From positions 847,401-911,400 of the forward strand of contig NZ_LT700190.1 of NCBI RefSeq assembly GCF_900155425.1: a stretch of DNA of 64,000 nucleotides, given 5' to 3'. The DNA comes from Parabacteroides massiliensis (GTDB taxonomy: Bacteria; Bacteroidota; Bacteroidia; Bacteroidales; Tannerellaceae). Position numbers and translations under genes: made by a program. Positions within the stretch are counted from its first letter, which is position 1; each line of letters begins with the position of its first letter. The notes beneath the pieces are model-generated. The model had not been told where the DNA came from. It worked only from the letters and a program-made list of their open reading frames with translations, and ran no database searches. Shown piece after piece: positions 53,520 to 62,378 of this stretch.

Positions 53520-55151
53520 TTACCAATTTGGATTTTGCCCTAAGTTAGGATTTTTATCTCTTGCAGACTGAGGAATCGGCCACAAATAATGTTTACTTGC
53601 GTCAAATGTACGGTTTTGTCCCAGAAATTGTTCTACGGTATAGTCTCCAATAGGAGCATTCTCATCCTTATTGATACCGTATCCGGGTTCGTTCAGTACT
53701 TTTTCTGCTATCTTCCAACGCAAGATATCAAAATAACGTTTATGCTCAGCCACAAACTCATGCCGTCTTTCCTCCCGGATCTTTTCTCTCATGGCTTCCT
53801 GATTACCAATTAAATTATCGACACCCGGCAATTCAGCACGTTTGCGCACTTGGTTGACTGCCCATGCAATCTGCGTATTATTCGGATCATATTCGTTCAG
53901 GGCTTCTGCATAGATCAGAAGAACTTCCGCGTATCTGTAAAGGCTGAAATTTGTCCAGGAAGCACTCGGTTTTTCTAATTCCTGATCGTTATATTTCAGA
54001 TACATATAACCAGTGATACCACCTCCTTCATGATTAATTCTTTCGTCTTTATTATAGGCAGGATGCGGCATATAAGGTTCATAAGAGCCATTCGGCCGTA
54101 AACATTCATAGCCTGGCAGGAAGAATGTTTTTTTCAAACGGGCATCTCTGTTTTCCCATGGGTTATTCTTATCATACAAATCGGATTCATAAATAGTTTT
54201 ACCCTCTGTTGTTTCATAAGAATCGACCAGTTGACGAGTTGGGCAGAAACTTGCCCATCCCTGCCCGGTAATACCGGTTCCTGCGGGAGACGCGAGAATT
54301 GGCAACATATGTGTCTTCTCATCTTCTTTATATTGAAAAGCCAATATAACTTCTTTGTTGTTATTATTTGCTTCGGCCTTGAATATATAGGCGAAATCAT
54401 CTTCTAAACCGTAAAGGTTCAGATCTATAACTTGTTTTGCGGCAAGAGCAGCTTCTTTCCAAAGCTCGGTTGCATCCTGTCCTTTATGAAATTTAGCATA
54501 ACTTGCCATATCCAGGTACATGTCGGCCTTCAATGTCAAAGCAGCCCCTTTTGTGATGCGTCCTATATTATCGTTTGTATAGGTTTCCGGCAAATAATCA
54601 ATTGCCTTGTTTACGTTTTCAAGCGCATAATCCAAGACCTCCTGCTTGGGAGAGCGAGGCAATGCAGCTTCATCCAAATCAATCGGTTTTTCTTTGATCA
54701 ATGGGATATCACCGAAATGGCGCGTCATCCGATAATAGCGTAATGCCAAAATAAAACGAGCCTCTCCTTCAAAACGTTTCTTTTTGGCCTCATCGATATC
54801 CATATCTTTCAAGCGGTCTAAGTAGTAAAGGATTCTGCGTATATCACCGTATCTCCATTCTTCAGAAAGATAACCGGTGGCTGCATTATGCGAACCTTGG
54901 CAGATATATCCCAAACCGCCTTCTCCCCAGGCATTTGTCATCAAAGAATTATCACTTTGACAATCTCTCCAGAAATCTCGTGAATCAGGTAATAATGGGT
55001 ATAAAGCATTTACACCTGTTTGTGCATCAGCTTCTGTTTGCCAAAAGGTATTTTCCGAAGCTTGGGAAAGAGGATCTCTATCTAAGAAATCAGAACAACT
55101 GCCCAATGTTAGGGCAGAAGCTAATAAAAACGTAATACTATATTGTTTCAT
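53520..55151 (-). CDS. SusD/RagB-family lipoprotein (ECF-regulated PUL)
   Basis: The 543-residue protein has a type II signal (LTLGSCSDFLDRDPLSQ) and SusD hallmarks: SENTFWQTEADAQTGVNALYP, FEGEARFILALRYYRMTRHFGDIPLI, and the C-terminal YLWPIPQSARDKNPNLGQNPNW. It caps the SusC encoded 5 bp upstream and binds the target glycan at the surface. Confidence 0.95.
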   Translation of the reverse strand: MKQYSITFLLASALTLGSCSDFLDRDPLSQASENTFWQTEADAQTGVNALYPLLPDSRDFWRDCQSDNSLMTNAWGEGGLGYICQGSHNAATGYLSEEWRYGDIRRILYYLDRLKDMDIDEAKKKRFEGEARFILALRYYRMTRHFGDIPLIKEKPIDLDEAALPRSPKQEVLDYALENVNKAIDYLPETYTNDNIGRITKGAALTLKADMYLDMASYAKFHKGQDATELWKEAALAAKQVIDLNLYGLEDDFAYIFKAEANNNNKEVILAFQYKEDEKTHMLPILASPAGTGITGQGWASFCPTRQLVDSYETTEGKTIYESDLYDKNNPWENRDARLKKTFFLPGYECLRPNGSYEPYMPHPAYNKDERINHEGGGITGYMYLKYNDQELEKPSASWTNFSLYRYAEVLLIYAEALNEYDPNNTQIAWAVNQVRKRAELPGVDNLIGNQEAMREKIREERRHEFVAEHKRYFDILRWKIAEKVLNEPGYGINKDENAPIGDYTVEQFLGQNRTFDASKHYLWPIPQSARDKNPNLGQNPNW

Positions 55152-55156
55152 GATTA

Positions 55157-58100
55157 TTAAAATTGAAGATTAAAACCAAATGAGAATGTTCTTGACAACG
55201 GATACCAACCTCCTTCCGGATCAAATCCGTCATATCCGGTGATAGTCGCCAGGTTTTGTCCGGATAGATATAATCTCAAATATTTGATGTTTGCACGTTC
55301 CAATACTCTTTTCGGAATAGTATAACCGATCTGTACATTTTGAATCTTCAGATAGTCGGCAGTCCGTAACCAAAAACTATTGTACCTTGAATCGTAATCA
55401 TTGGAAGTATTCGACAATGTCAGGCGTGGATAAGAAGCGTTCGGGTTGTTTTCGCTCCATGCATCCAGATGCATCGGTCGTGCATTGTCCGTCAGATAGA
55501 ATGCCCATCCTTCGTATCCCTGAAGATACTTTTTAGTATTCAGTTTACCATACATATTCATGGAAAAATCGAAATCTTTATATCCGAAAGAAAGGTTCAT
55601 ACCAAAATTCACTGGTATCTTTCGGTTGAGAACAACACGGTCTTCACCGTCTATTTTCCCGTCTTCGTTTTGATCCTTATATTTAATGTTGCCCGGTAAA
55701 ACATTTCCTTGATTCGGAGAATTGGCTATTTCTTCTTCACTCTGGAATAGGCCGATTGCTTCGTAGCCAAATGGTAATTGATACCGGTCATTCAAATAAG
55801 TCACAACATTTCCTTCGATCCATTTTTCAGAATCCCCCATCTCTAACACTTTGTTTTTAGAATAACTGAAATTGACATCCACACCCCAACGGAAATCATT
55901 TTTACTATCCTGGTAGCTGGCCATAATTTCCATACCTTCATTTCTCATTTTCAACAAATTTGACAAAGGAGCAGACAGCCCGAATTCACTGGGTACAGGC
56001 GGTGTATACAAGATATCTGTTCTCATGTTTATAAAATAATCGGCCGACAATTTTATGCGCTGTTCCAACCATCCAAGATCGACGCCGAGGTTGCTGACTT
56101 TGGCTTTTTCCCATGTTATATTGGGGTTGATCGCTACATTATTGAAAGCGCCACCGACTAATTTATCGTTGAATGTGTAAATTTTAGGGTCGTAGCTTAA
56201 TACTTGTGCTGTTGCATAGTAACCGACTTTTTCAGAATCCCCTAAAATACCCCATGATGCTCTGATCTTCAGTTCCGATAACCAGTCAGCCGTTGATTCC
56301 ATAAATGATTCACGATGCAAATTCCAACCCGCAGAGAAAGACGGGAAAACTCCCCAACGATGTCCTTTGGCAAAGCGGGAAGAACCATCACCACGCATAC
56401 TCGCTTCAAATAGATATTTACCTTGAAAATCGTAGTTCAGACGACCGAACCAAGATTGAACAGCTACGTCTTGGGCATTGCCTCCGTTTTGTTTATTCGT
56501 GTTGCCAGTGTCCAATACATCTATGCCGGCAAAAGGCATATCTTCTCTGGAAGCCCAGAAATTCTCTGTTTTGTAATATTCTTGTGAATAACCAGCCAAT
56601 ACTTTGAAATTGTGATTGTCGGATATCTTAAATGAATAATCGGATGTAAATTGCAACTGTGTGCGGAAATTATAAGAGTTTGTTTCCTTTAACGAAGAAA
56701 CTCTATTTTCAGTCTTGGCAATATTTCCTTCTTTGTCATACAAGTAATAAGTATTTACTCTGTTTTTTGTTGTTGTATTTTGAGAATATGTTGCAACACT
56801 TCCTTTTATATTCCAGTCCTTTAAAGGAGAGTAAGAGACATCGAAAATAGCCATCATCTCTTTATGTCTTTCTTTGGAATATCCGGATTCATTAACACCC
56901 GCAATCGGGTTACCCCCCATTGCACCACCGGCTGCATATGAACCGTCAGGATTGTAAATAGGTGTAACAGGAGAAATACGTGCAGCCTGTGTCTGCCAAA
57001 TCGTTGTTCCGCCATTCGGGTTTTGGATATTTGTCTGTGTATACTGCAAGCTGGCATGAGCTTCCAGATTCTTTAATATTTGGAAACGCATATCCGGTTT
57101 GAATACCAAACGGTTGTAGTTATTGTTCGGTAAGTTACCTTCCTGGTAGTCATTGGATACGGAGAAGCGATAAGATATTGCCTTTTCTTTACCGGATACT
57201 GCAATATGTGTATTGTTGATGATGGTATTTTTTTTGTAGATTTCTTTATACCACTTATTATCTACATATTTGCCGGCATGCAGATCCTGGATGCCTTGTT
57301 CTCCGTAAACAGCCTCTTTTCCATCATTGATCATGGCCTGGTCATACAAACGCATGAAATCTTCTGCCCCGACAAAGTCTAATTTGAATTGCGGGTTTTG
57401 TATACCTATATTGCTTGAAAACTCAACGACAGGACGATCGGTTGCTTTTGCAGTTTTGGTTGTTACCAAAATAACGCCGTTTGCAGCACGGGAACCATAA
57501 ATAGCAGCCGAGGCTGCATCTTTTAATACGGATACACTTTCGATATCATTTGGATTCAATGTATAAATATTCCCCGGCATGCCATCAATCAGTACTAAAA
57601 CTCCGGAACTGCCTCCGATAGTGGAGGTTCCACGGATGTTGATGCTGGCTCCCGAACCGGCTGCTCCACTGCCTTTTGTTACAGCCATACCTGGAACAGA
57701 ACTGGATAACAGCTCTTGTACGTTGGTTACCGGACGTGATTTGAGTACTTCTTCTGTTTTAACCGTACCGATAGAACCTGTCAGATTGACTTTCTTTTGC
57801 GTACCGAAACCGACAACAACGACTTCGTCTAATTTTTGCGTGTCTTCTTGCAACGTGATTTGGAAAGAAGATTTATTTCTAACGGGTATCGTTTGAGTTA
57901 GATAGCCTATGTAGGATATTTCCAAGGTTGTTCCTTCTGGAACATCTAATGAGAACTTCCCGTCTATATCTGTGATACTTCCATCGGTTGTCCCTTTCAC
58001 GACAACATTGGCTCCGATGATCGGTTCGCCGGTTGCGTCTGTGACAACACCTGATATTTTTCTTTTTGTCTGATTAACAGATTCTATTTCTATCTCTACT

Positions 58101-58465
58101 TTTCGTAACGAAATATATCCTTCATTAAAATTATATGCAATTTTACTATTGCCGAATACTTCTTCCAGTACAGTGGAAACGGGTTTGTTTTTAGCATTTA
58201 CGTGTACCTCTTCTTGCAGGTTGATCTCTTTTTCACTGTACATGAAGAGATAGTCGGTCTGCTTTTCTATCTCTTGAATGAATTCCTTGAGTGGCAGGTT
58301 GTTCCGGCTGATGCTTACTTTGGCATTTTGGGAATGCAGGGTGGTTGCACTTAGCTGGAAAACCGTAATTAATGTGAGTACTGTTGTTATTTTCATAATA
58401 CGAATTATATGCTTTAATTCAATATAATTGACACAATTGAACAATAGCAATAAATTTTTTTTCAT
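55157..58465 (-). CDS. SusC-family transporter with STN signalling domain
   Basis: ATG 58465 is preferred; the frame is open to 58522, but the extra residues are not signal-like. The roughly 1102-residue protein has a signal (FQLSATTLHSQ), a secretin/TonB short N-terminal (STN) domain (VSISRNNLPLKEFIQEIEKQTDYLFMYSEKEI), a regulatory-like domain (ISGVVTDATGEPIIGANVVVKG), a TonB-box-like EVVVVGFGTQKKVNL, plug and barrel ending SFGFNLQF. The STN domain contacts FecR anti-sigma factors, and fecR and the ECF sigma gene lie directly upstream, so import of ligand should be signalled to transcription. The leader is overlapped on the other strand by a predicted antisense RNA. Confidence 0.93.
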   Translation of the reverse strand: MKKNLLLLFNCVNYIELKHIIRIMKITTVLTLITVFQLSATTLHSQNAKVSISRNNLPLKEFIQEIEKQTDYLFMYSEKEINLQEEVHVNAKNKPVSTVLEEVFGNSKIAYNFNEGYISLRKVEIEIESVNQTKRKISGVVTDATGEPIIGANVVVKGTTDGSITDIDGKFSLDVPEGTTLEISYIGYLTQTIPVRNKSSFQITLQEDTQKLDEVVVVGFGTQKKVNLTGSIGTVKTEEVLKSRPVTNVQELLSSSVPGMAVTKGSGAAGSGASINIRGTSTIGGSSGVLVLIDGMPGNIYTLNPNDIESVSVLKDAASAAIYGSRAANGVILVTTKTAKATDRPVVEFSSNIGIQNPQFKLDFVGAEDFMRLYDQAMINDGKEAVYGEQGIQDLHAGKYVDNKWYKEIYKKNTIINNTHIAVSGKEKAISYRFSVSNDYQEGNLPNNNYNRLVFKPDMRFQILKNLEAHASLQYTQTNIQNPNGGTTIWQTQAARISPVTPIYNPDGSYAAGGAMGGNPIAGVNESGYSKERHKEMMAIFDVSYSPLKDWNIKGSVATYSQNTTTKNRVNTYYLYDKEGNIAKTENRVSSLKETNSYNFRTQLQFTSDYSFKISDNHNFKVLAGYSQEYYKTENFWASREDMPFAGIDVLDTGNTNKQNGGNAQDVAVQSWFGRLNYDFQGKYLFEASMRGDGSSRFAKGHRWGVFPSFSAGWNLHRESFMESTADWLSELKIRASWGILGDSEKVGYYATAQVLSYDPKIYTFNDKLVGGAFNNVAINPNITWEKAKVSNLGVDLGWLEQRIKLSADYFINMRTDILYTPPVPSEFGLSAPLSNLLKMRNEGMEIMASYQDSKNDFRWGVDVNFSYSKNKVLEMGDSEKWIEGNVVTYLNDRYQLPFGYEAIGLFQSEEEIANSPNQGNVLPGNIKYKDQNEDGKIDGEDRVVLNRKIPVNFGMNLSFGYKDFDFSMNMYGKLNTKKYLQGYEGWAFYLTDNARPMHLDAWSENNPNASYPRLTLSNTSNDYDSRYNSFWLRTADYLKIQNVQIGYTIPKRVLERANIKYLRLYLSGQNLATITGYDGFDPEGGWYPLSRTFSFGFNLQF

Positions 58466-58476
58466 AACTTTGCTCA

Positions 58477-58577
58477 TAGCTTTAGAAGTTAATACTGTTT
58501 TTTTTATGTTTGTGGAATACATGAGAAAGGAAGGTATTGACTTGGGGTGAGTGCTGGTAACACTTGCCCCTTTTTTA
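58477..58577 (+). ncRNA. Predicted antisense RNA opposite the susC leader (DonS-like)
   Basis: On the strand opposite susC, TAACTTTG at 58465-58472 is an exact -7 box. About 100 bases downstream, GGGGTGAGTG (58544-58553) pairs with CACTTGCCCC (58561-58570), followed by six T residues. Two pairs are G-U, which are stable only in the plus-strand RNA; the sense transcript would have mismatches there, so the hairpin is built for the antisense strand. No plus-strand gene lies nearby to need a terminator. In Bacteroides, short cis-antisense RNAs (DonS) sit in this position in ECF-regulated PULs and repress the susC homologue. The -33 box is weak (TTG, 25-bp spacer). Confidence 0.6.
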
Positions 58578-58648
58578 TACCATTCCTGAGGAATAATTTG
58601 GATTTACTTCATAGGCATTATTCTTTTTATAGGTGAATATTATAGTAT

Positions 58649-59614
58649 TTAGAAAATTTCTATTTCTTCATTGTTTTTCATTTTGTATTGGAAATGATGT
58701 ACTCCTTGTAGGGCCTTCAATATTCTTTCAATATCATCGCTTTGGCGGAATTTTCCTGATGTGTACTGATTAATCCGTGCTGATGGCTTAATATCGAATT
58801 TTACGTTATACCACAGAGTGAGGTAGTCAAGGGTTTCAGAAAACTTTTTGTTGCTGAAATAAAATATACCGCTTTCCAAGTATTCTTCATTATTAAATGA
58901 AACGTTTGATTTTAACAACTTCCCGTTGGAAAGAGAAACCATTTCGTCTGGTTTCAGGATAATATTTTCCTGTGGCCTGTTGTTATTGGTCACCTGTACA
59001 CTACCTTCAACCAGATTCGTTTCAAACCGGTCACTTTGCGAATAGGCAAACACGTTGAACCGGGTTCCGAGCACTTTGATGTTATAATCCCGGGTTTTCA
59101 CGATAAACGGCCGTCGGGGATCTTTCGTTACCGAGAAAAAGCCTTCTCCATCAAGCTCTACCGAACGTTCTTTGTCGCTGAATTCATTCGGGATCTTGAT
59201 GACGGATCGGGGACTTAACCAGGCTTCTGTTCCGTCTTGAAGTGTCATGTAGATGCGTTGACCTTTGGGCACTTCTATTTTTGTGTAGAGCGGGACTTTC
59301 TCCTGCGGAATGAATTTGTCGGTGAGTAACCAGATGTTGACCAACAGGATGGCTACGACCGCAGCATATTTTGCCAGGTTGATATAGAGCTTACGGACTT
59401 GTTTACGGTTGATCCGGGTTTCCAGTTCTTTCTTTTTCCGGGAAGCCCACTCGTTATCCCCGTTCTGCTCGCCCAACTTGGAGATTGTGATCGTATTTTG
59501 GATACGGATGAACTCCGCTTTATCCTCCGGGTTAGATTCGATCCGGTTAAGGAGCTCTTTCTTGTCGGTGTCCGAAAGTTCTCCGAGGAAATATTTATAT
59601 AGTTGTTCGTTCAT
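58649..59614 (-). CDS. FecR-family anti-sigma factor
   Basis: The 321-residue protein has an N-terminal cytoplasmic part (LYKYFLGELSDTDKKELLNRIESNPEDKAEF), one membrane helix (LAKYAAVVAILLVNIWLLTD), the FecR periplasmic domain (KVPLYTKIEVPKGQRIYMTLQDGTEAWLSPRSVIKIPNEF, FNVFAYSQSDRFETNLVEGSVQV) and a C-terminal domain (FSETLDYLTLWYNVKFDI). It holds the ECF sigma factor inactive until the SusC STN domain signals ligand. The sigma gene lies 93 bp upstream on the same strand and susC downstream, the usual order. Confidence 0.95.
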   Translation of the reverse strand: MNEQLYKYFLGELSDTDKKELLNRIESNPEDKAEFIRIQNTITISKLGEQNGDNEWASRKKKELETRINRKQVRKLYINLAKYAAVVAILLVNIWLLTDKFIPQEKVPLYTKIEVPKGQRIYMTLQDGTEAWLSPRSVIKIPNEFSDKERSVELDGEGFFSVTKDPRRPFIVKTRDYNIKVLGTRFNVFAYSQSDRFETNLVEGSVQVTNNNRPQENIILKPDEMVSLSNGKLLKSNVSFNNEEYLESGIFYFSNKKFSETLDYLTLWYNVKFDIKPSARINQYTSGKFRQSDDIERILKALQGVHHFQYKMKNNEEIEIF

Positions 59615-59707
59615 ACTATTTAGTATTTATTCTATTAGTATGACGAAATACTTCCGGTCATCTACTATTCGGAAGTATAAAAAAGTGATTTTTTTATGAT
59701 AAAGATT

Positions 59708-60271
59708 TCAGATAATGAAAATGAACAGGGGAAGGTAGTCTTTTAATTCAACTTTCAGTTTACGTATGGCAGTCACGATATGGTTTTGCACGGTATGGAC
59801 GGATATATTCAGTTGGCCGGCTATTTCCTCATGTTTTAATCCGTTCATTCTGCTCAAAATGAACACCTGACGACATTTTTCCGGCAGGTGTTCGATTGCT
59901 CTGGTTAATAAGTCTTCCACTTCTTTTTCGGTAAAGATGTTTTCATCGAATTGCATTAAAGCTTCTATTTTGAGCTTCAGTTCCCTGTCCTGCAAATTAT
60001 CCAGCGATTCTTTTTGGCTGTCTATTCGTGTCTTTTGCCTATAAAAATCAATACATCTGTTTTTGGTTAATGTGAACAGGAAGGCATTGGTATTAGTAAG
60101 GGAATCCAGCATATCTCGGTGTTCCCACAGATACATGAAAATATCTTGCACGATGTTTTCCGCATCTTCAGTAGAGATTACATATTCGCGTGCAAAACGA
60201 ACAAGCTTTGGAAAATATACCAAATATATTTTCGAAAAGGAGCTTTTCTCTGTCGCTGAATAAGTATTCAT
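59708..60271 (-). CDS. ECF-type RNA polymerase sigma factor
   Basis: The 187-residue protein has sigma region 2 (FPKLVRFAREYVISTEDAENIVQDIFMYLWEHRDML, FLFTLTKNRCIDFYR) and region 4 (LPEKCRQVFILSRMNGLKHEEIAGQLNISVHTVQNHIVTAIRKLK). It belongs to the FecI-like sigma factors that drive SusCD operons in Bacteroidetes under FecR control. Its leader contains a small hairpin and a consensus promoter. It should activate the susC promoter between 58466 and 58648. Confidence 0.95.
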   Translation of the reverse strand: MNTYSATEKSSFSKIYLVYFPKLVRFAREYVISTEDAENIVQDIFMYLWEHRDMLDSLTNTNAFLFTLTKNRCIDFYRQKTRIDSQKESLDNLQDRELKLKIEALMQFDENIFTEKEVEDLLTRAIEHLPEKCRQVFILSRMNGLKHEEIAGQLNISVHTVQNHIVTAIRKLKVELKDYLPLFIFII

Positions 60272-60303
60272 GTTCTTTTCCCTTGATTAACTCGATACAT
60301 AGT

Positions 60304-60360
60304 AATACGGTTTTTCCGTATTCTTGTTGTGAAATAAGTATAATACTTGCTGCAAATGTA
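60304..60360 (-). promoter_or_regulatory. Promoter and leader hairpin of the ECF sigma gene
   Basis: On the minus strand TACATTTG (60360-60353) is an exact -7 box 81 bp before the ATG at 60271. The leader then contains AATACGG/CCGTATT (60304-60310 and 60316-60322), a 7-bp hairpin with a 5-nt loop. Confidence 0.6.
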
Positions 60361-60565
60361 CAATTATTCCAGGAAATCCGCATTGTCTGCCGGGTAATTT
60401 TGACGCGGATGAGATGAATAGTCTGTCCGGTCCAACCCAGACAAGAGATGATTCCGACACCCTTCTGCGATCAATCTCTGGTAACCGGTGAACAATCTCG
60501 TTTCATACCGGAAACTAACTCAAAACCCCCGAAGAACTAAATCAAAGCATATAGCAAAGTATTTA

Positions 60566-60653
60566 TAGGTAGTAACCACTAATTGTCTATATGTAGTACT
60601 ACCAATCGCCCGTATGTAGTACTATGTATTCATGATAGGTAGTACTACATATA
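60566..60653. repeat. TAGTACTA repeat cluster
   Basis: Four related elements (GGTAGTAAC, ATGTAGTACTACC, ATGTAGTACTATG, GGTAGTACTACAT) lie within 90 bp. The outer two full copies, TATATGTAGTACTACC (60588-60603) and its exact inverted complement (60638-60653), form a 16-bp perfect inverted repeat enclosing the third. No gene overlaps. Confidence 0.85.
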
Positions 60654-60773
60654 AAATAGTATGTGATATGTTTTGAATTAGTTTACTATGACATTTGAAC
60701 TAATTTATGGTATGTTCCGGATCTGTCGCTCCGAAAGAACGGTCAGACTCCGAATAAAATAGCGAAGATAAAA

Positions 60774-60865
60774 AGGTGTCGGTTAAGTGCCGGACCCGAC
60801 ACCTGACCGACACTGTTTAATCTGTTGTTAATTAAATAAATACATCAAAAAGTGTCGGGTGTCGG
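60774..60865. repeat. GTGTCGG inverted/direct repeat cluster
   Basis: AGGTGTCGG (60774-60782) pairs with CCGACACCT (60796-60804), CCGACACT (60807-60814) with AGTGTCGG (60851-60858), and another GTGTCGG follows at once. The elements could fold alternative stems. The remaining sequence between 60383 and 61153 shows no convincing gene. Confidence 0.8.
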
Positions 60866-61046
60866 ATAGGTGAGTGTTTTTCTTTATATTTTTGCGTAAC
60901 CTTTGCACTATGCATAATACGAGGGCTATACTATTTCTCATAGGTACACTTTATCGGATGCTTACATTGCAGACATGCAGCATTAATGGTGATTTATTGC
61001 TTTTTCAACACTTTAGGCTCGTAACATACGGCATTGATTGTTGTCT

Positions 61047-61117
61047 CACGGTTTACATCACGGTTTACATTACGGTTTAAACATCGGTTTAAACAAACAC
61101 CGAAAAACACCGAAAAT
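61047..61117. repeat. Degenerate 12-bp tandem repeats
   Basis: CACGGTTTACAT occurs twice in tandem (61047, 61059), then TACGGTTTAAACAT and CGGTTTAAACAA, followed by two copies of a CACCGAAAA unit (61097-61117). The array ends about 36 bp before the tRNA terminator. Confidence 0.8.
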
Positions 61118-61153
61118 AGTGGAATTTGAAGAGAAAAACCAGTGAAAAGACAT

Positions 61154-61186
61154 AAAAAAAGCAGTTACATTTGATTGTAACTGCTT
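61154..61186 (-). terminator. Intrinsic terminator of tRNA-Phe
   Basis: On the minus strand AAGCAGTTACA pairs perfectly with TGTAACTGCTT and is followed by seven T residues, about 10 bp after the tRNA. Confidence 0.92.
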
Positions 61187-61196
61187 GATTTTTAGG

Positions 61197-61269
61197 TGGT
61201 GCCACCAGGAATCGAACCGGGGACACAAGGATTTTCAGTCCTTTGCTCTACCAACTGAGCTATGGCACC
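61197..61269 (-). tRNA. tRNA-Phe (anticodon GAA)
   Basis: The 73-nt minus-strand sequence folds as a cloverleaf: acceptor GGTGCCA/TGGCACC, D arm GCTC with AGTTGGTAGA, anticodon loop CTGAAAA, and T arm with GGTTCGATTCC. The anticodon GAA reads phenylalanine codons. The discriminator is A, and CCA is not encoded (CCT follows). No integrase or attachment duplication is seen beside it. Confidence 0.97.
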
Positions 61270-61289
61270 GTTGTTTTGTTTGACGGGTG

Positions 61290-61319
61290 CAAAGATACGG
61301 ACTTTTTTGAATCCTGCAA
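61290..61319 (-). promoter_or_regulatory. Promoter of tRNA-Phe
   Basis: On the minus strand TATCTTTG (61297-61290) with TTG 19 bp upstream (61319-61317) matches the Bacteroidetes promoter spacing, 20 bp before the tRNA 5' end. Confidence 0.7.
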
Positions 61320-61346
61320 TAGGTAGAGTAACTTTTTGTTGATTTT

Positions 61347-62378
61347 TTATTCGTTCAGAGAATTCCAGCCCTGTGCTTTCAGTTCGACTTCACCTCCATC
61401 ACGGCCAACCAGATAGTTCCCAAGATCGGGTTTTGTGATATGGCCGATTACTTTAATTCCCTTCATTTCAGATACTTTTTCGTGGTCCGTGAGAGAGACG
61501 GTGAAAAGTAGTTCATAATCCTCGCCGCCATTTAAAGCAGCAGTTACCAAGTTCATATTGAATTGTTCAGCCATTGCTGCTGTTTGATAATCGATAGGAA
61601 TTCGATCTTCATATACGCGACATCCAACATTGCTTTCTTTTGAAATATGTAAAAGCTCGGAAGAGAGGCCGTCTGATATGTCCATCATGGCAGTAGGGAT
61701 GATTCCGGCATTGCGAAGCATCTCGACAATGTCTTTACGAGCTTCAGGCTTTAACTGGCGTTCTAACAGATATTCCTTGCCGGCAAAATCCGGTGTAAAA
61801 TCTTTTTCACCTTTAAACACCCGTTTTTCTCGTTCTAACAACTGCAACCCCATATAAGCAGCTCCTAAATCACCGGAAACACAGATCAAATCCGTTTCTT
61901 TGGCTCCGCTACGAAGAACTATTTTCCCTTTTTCTCCTTCTCCGATACAAGTTATGCTGATGCAAAGTCCAGTGAGAGAAGAAGATGTATCTCCGCCGAC
62001 AATATCGACCCCATATACATCACAGGCCAGCTTTAACCCGGCATAAAAATCTTCTACATCTTCAACTGAAAAACGTTTGGAGATACCAAGTGATACCGTA
62101 ATTTGTTTGGGCTGGCCGTTCATTGCGTAAATATCGGAAAAATTCACAACAGCCGATTTGTATCCGAGGTGCTTTAGCGGCACATATGTTAGGTCGAAAT
62201 GAATGCCTTCCAATAATAGGTCGGTGGTGACAAGCACTTGTTTGTCCTTATAAGAAAGGATTGCGGCATCGTCACCTACGCCCTTTATTGTACTATTGTT
62301 CTTTATTTCAATTCTGTCAGTCAGGTGACGGATCAGGCCGAATTCTCCTAATGTTGATATTTCTGTTCTGTTACTCAT
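61347..62378 (-). CDS. thiL: Thiamine-monophosphate kinase
   Basis: The 343-residue protein matches ThiL: the metal/ATP motif GVGDDAAILSYKDKQVLVTTDLLLEGIHF, HLGYKSAVVNFSDIYAMNGQPKQITVSLG, VGGDTSSS, and AMMDISDGLSSELLHI. It phosphorylates thiamine monophosphate to thiamine diphosphate, the last step of cofactor synthesis, in the cytoplasm. It overlaps the end of lpxK by 8 bp, so the two are co-transcribed and perhaps translationally coupled. Length is normal for the family. Confidence 0.95.
   Translation of the reverse strand: MSNRTEISTLGEFGLIRHLTDRIEIKNNSTIKGVGDDAAILSYKDKQVLVTTDLLLEGIHFDLTYVPLKHLGYKSAVVNFSDIYAMNGQPKQITVSLGISKRFSVEDVEDFYAGLKLACDVYGVDIVGGDTSSSLTGLCISITCIGEGEKGKIVLRSGAKETDLICVSGDLGAAYMGLQLLEREKRVFKGEKDFTPDFAGKEYLLERQLKPEARKDIVEMLRNAGIIPTAMMDISDGLSSELLHISKESNVGCRVYEDRIPIDYQTAAMAEQFNMNLVTAALNGGEDYELLFTVSLTDHEKVSEMKGIKVIGHITKPDLGNYLVGRDGGEVELKAQGWNSLNE

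Noticed and set aside
60874..61080. Possible 68-codon gene beside tRNA-Phe
   Set aside because: A TATTTTTG box precedes it, but the C-terminal codons are the tandem repeat array and the protein has no features; kept only as a repeat region.
61197..61269. tRNA-Phe as an integration site for a mobile element
   Set aside because: No integrase, no second copy of the tRNA 3' end, and housekeeping genes on the other side.
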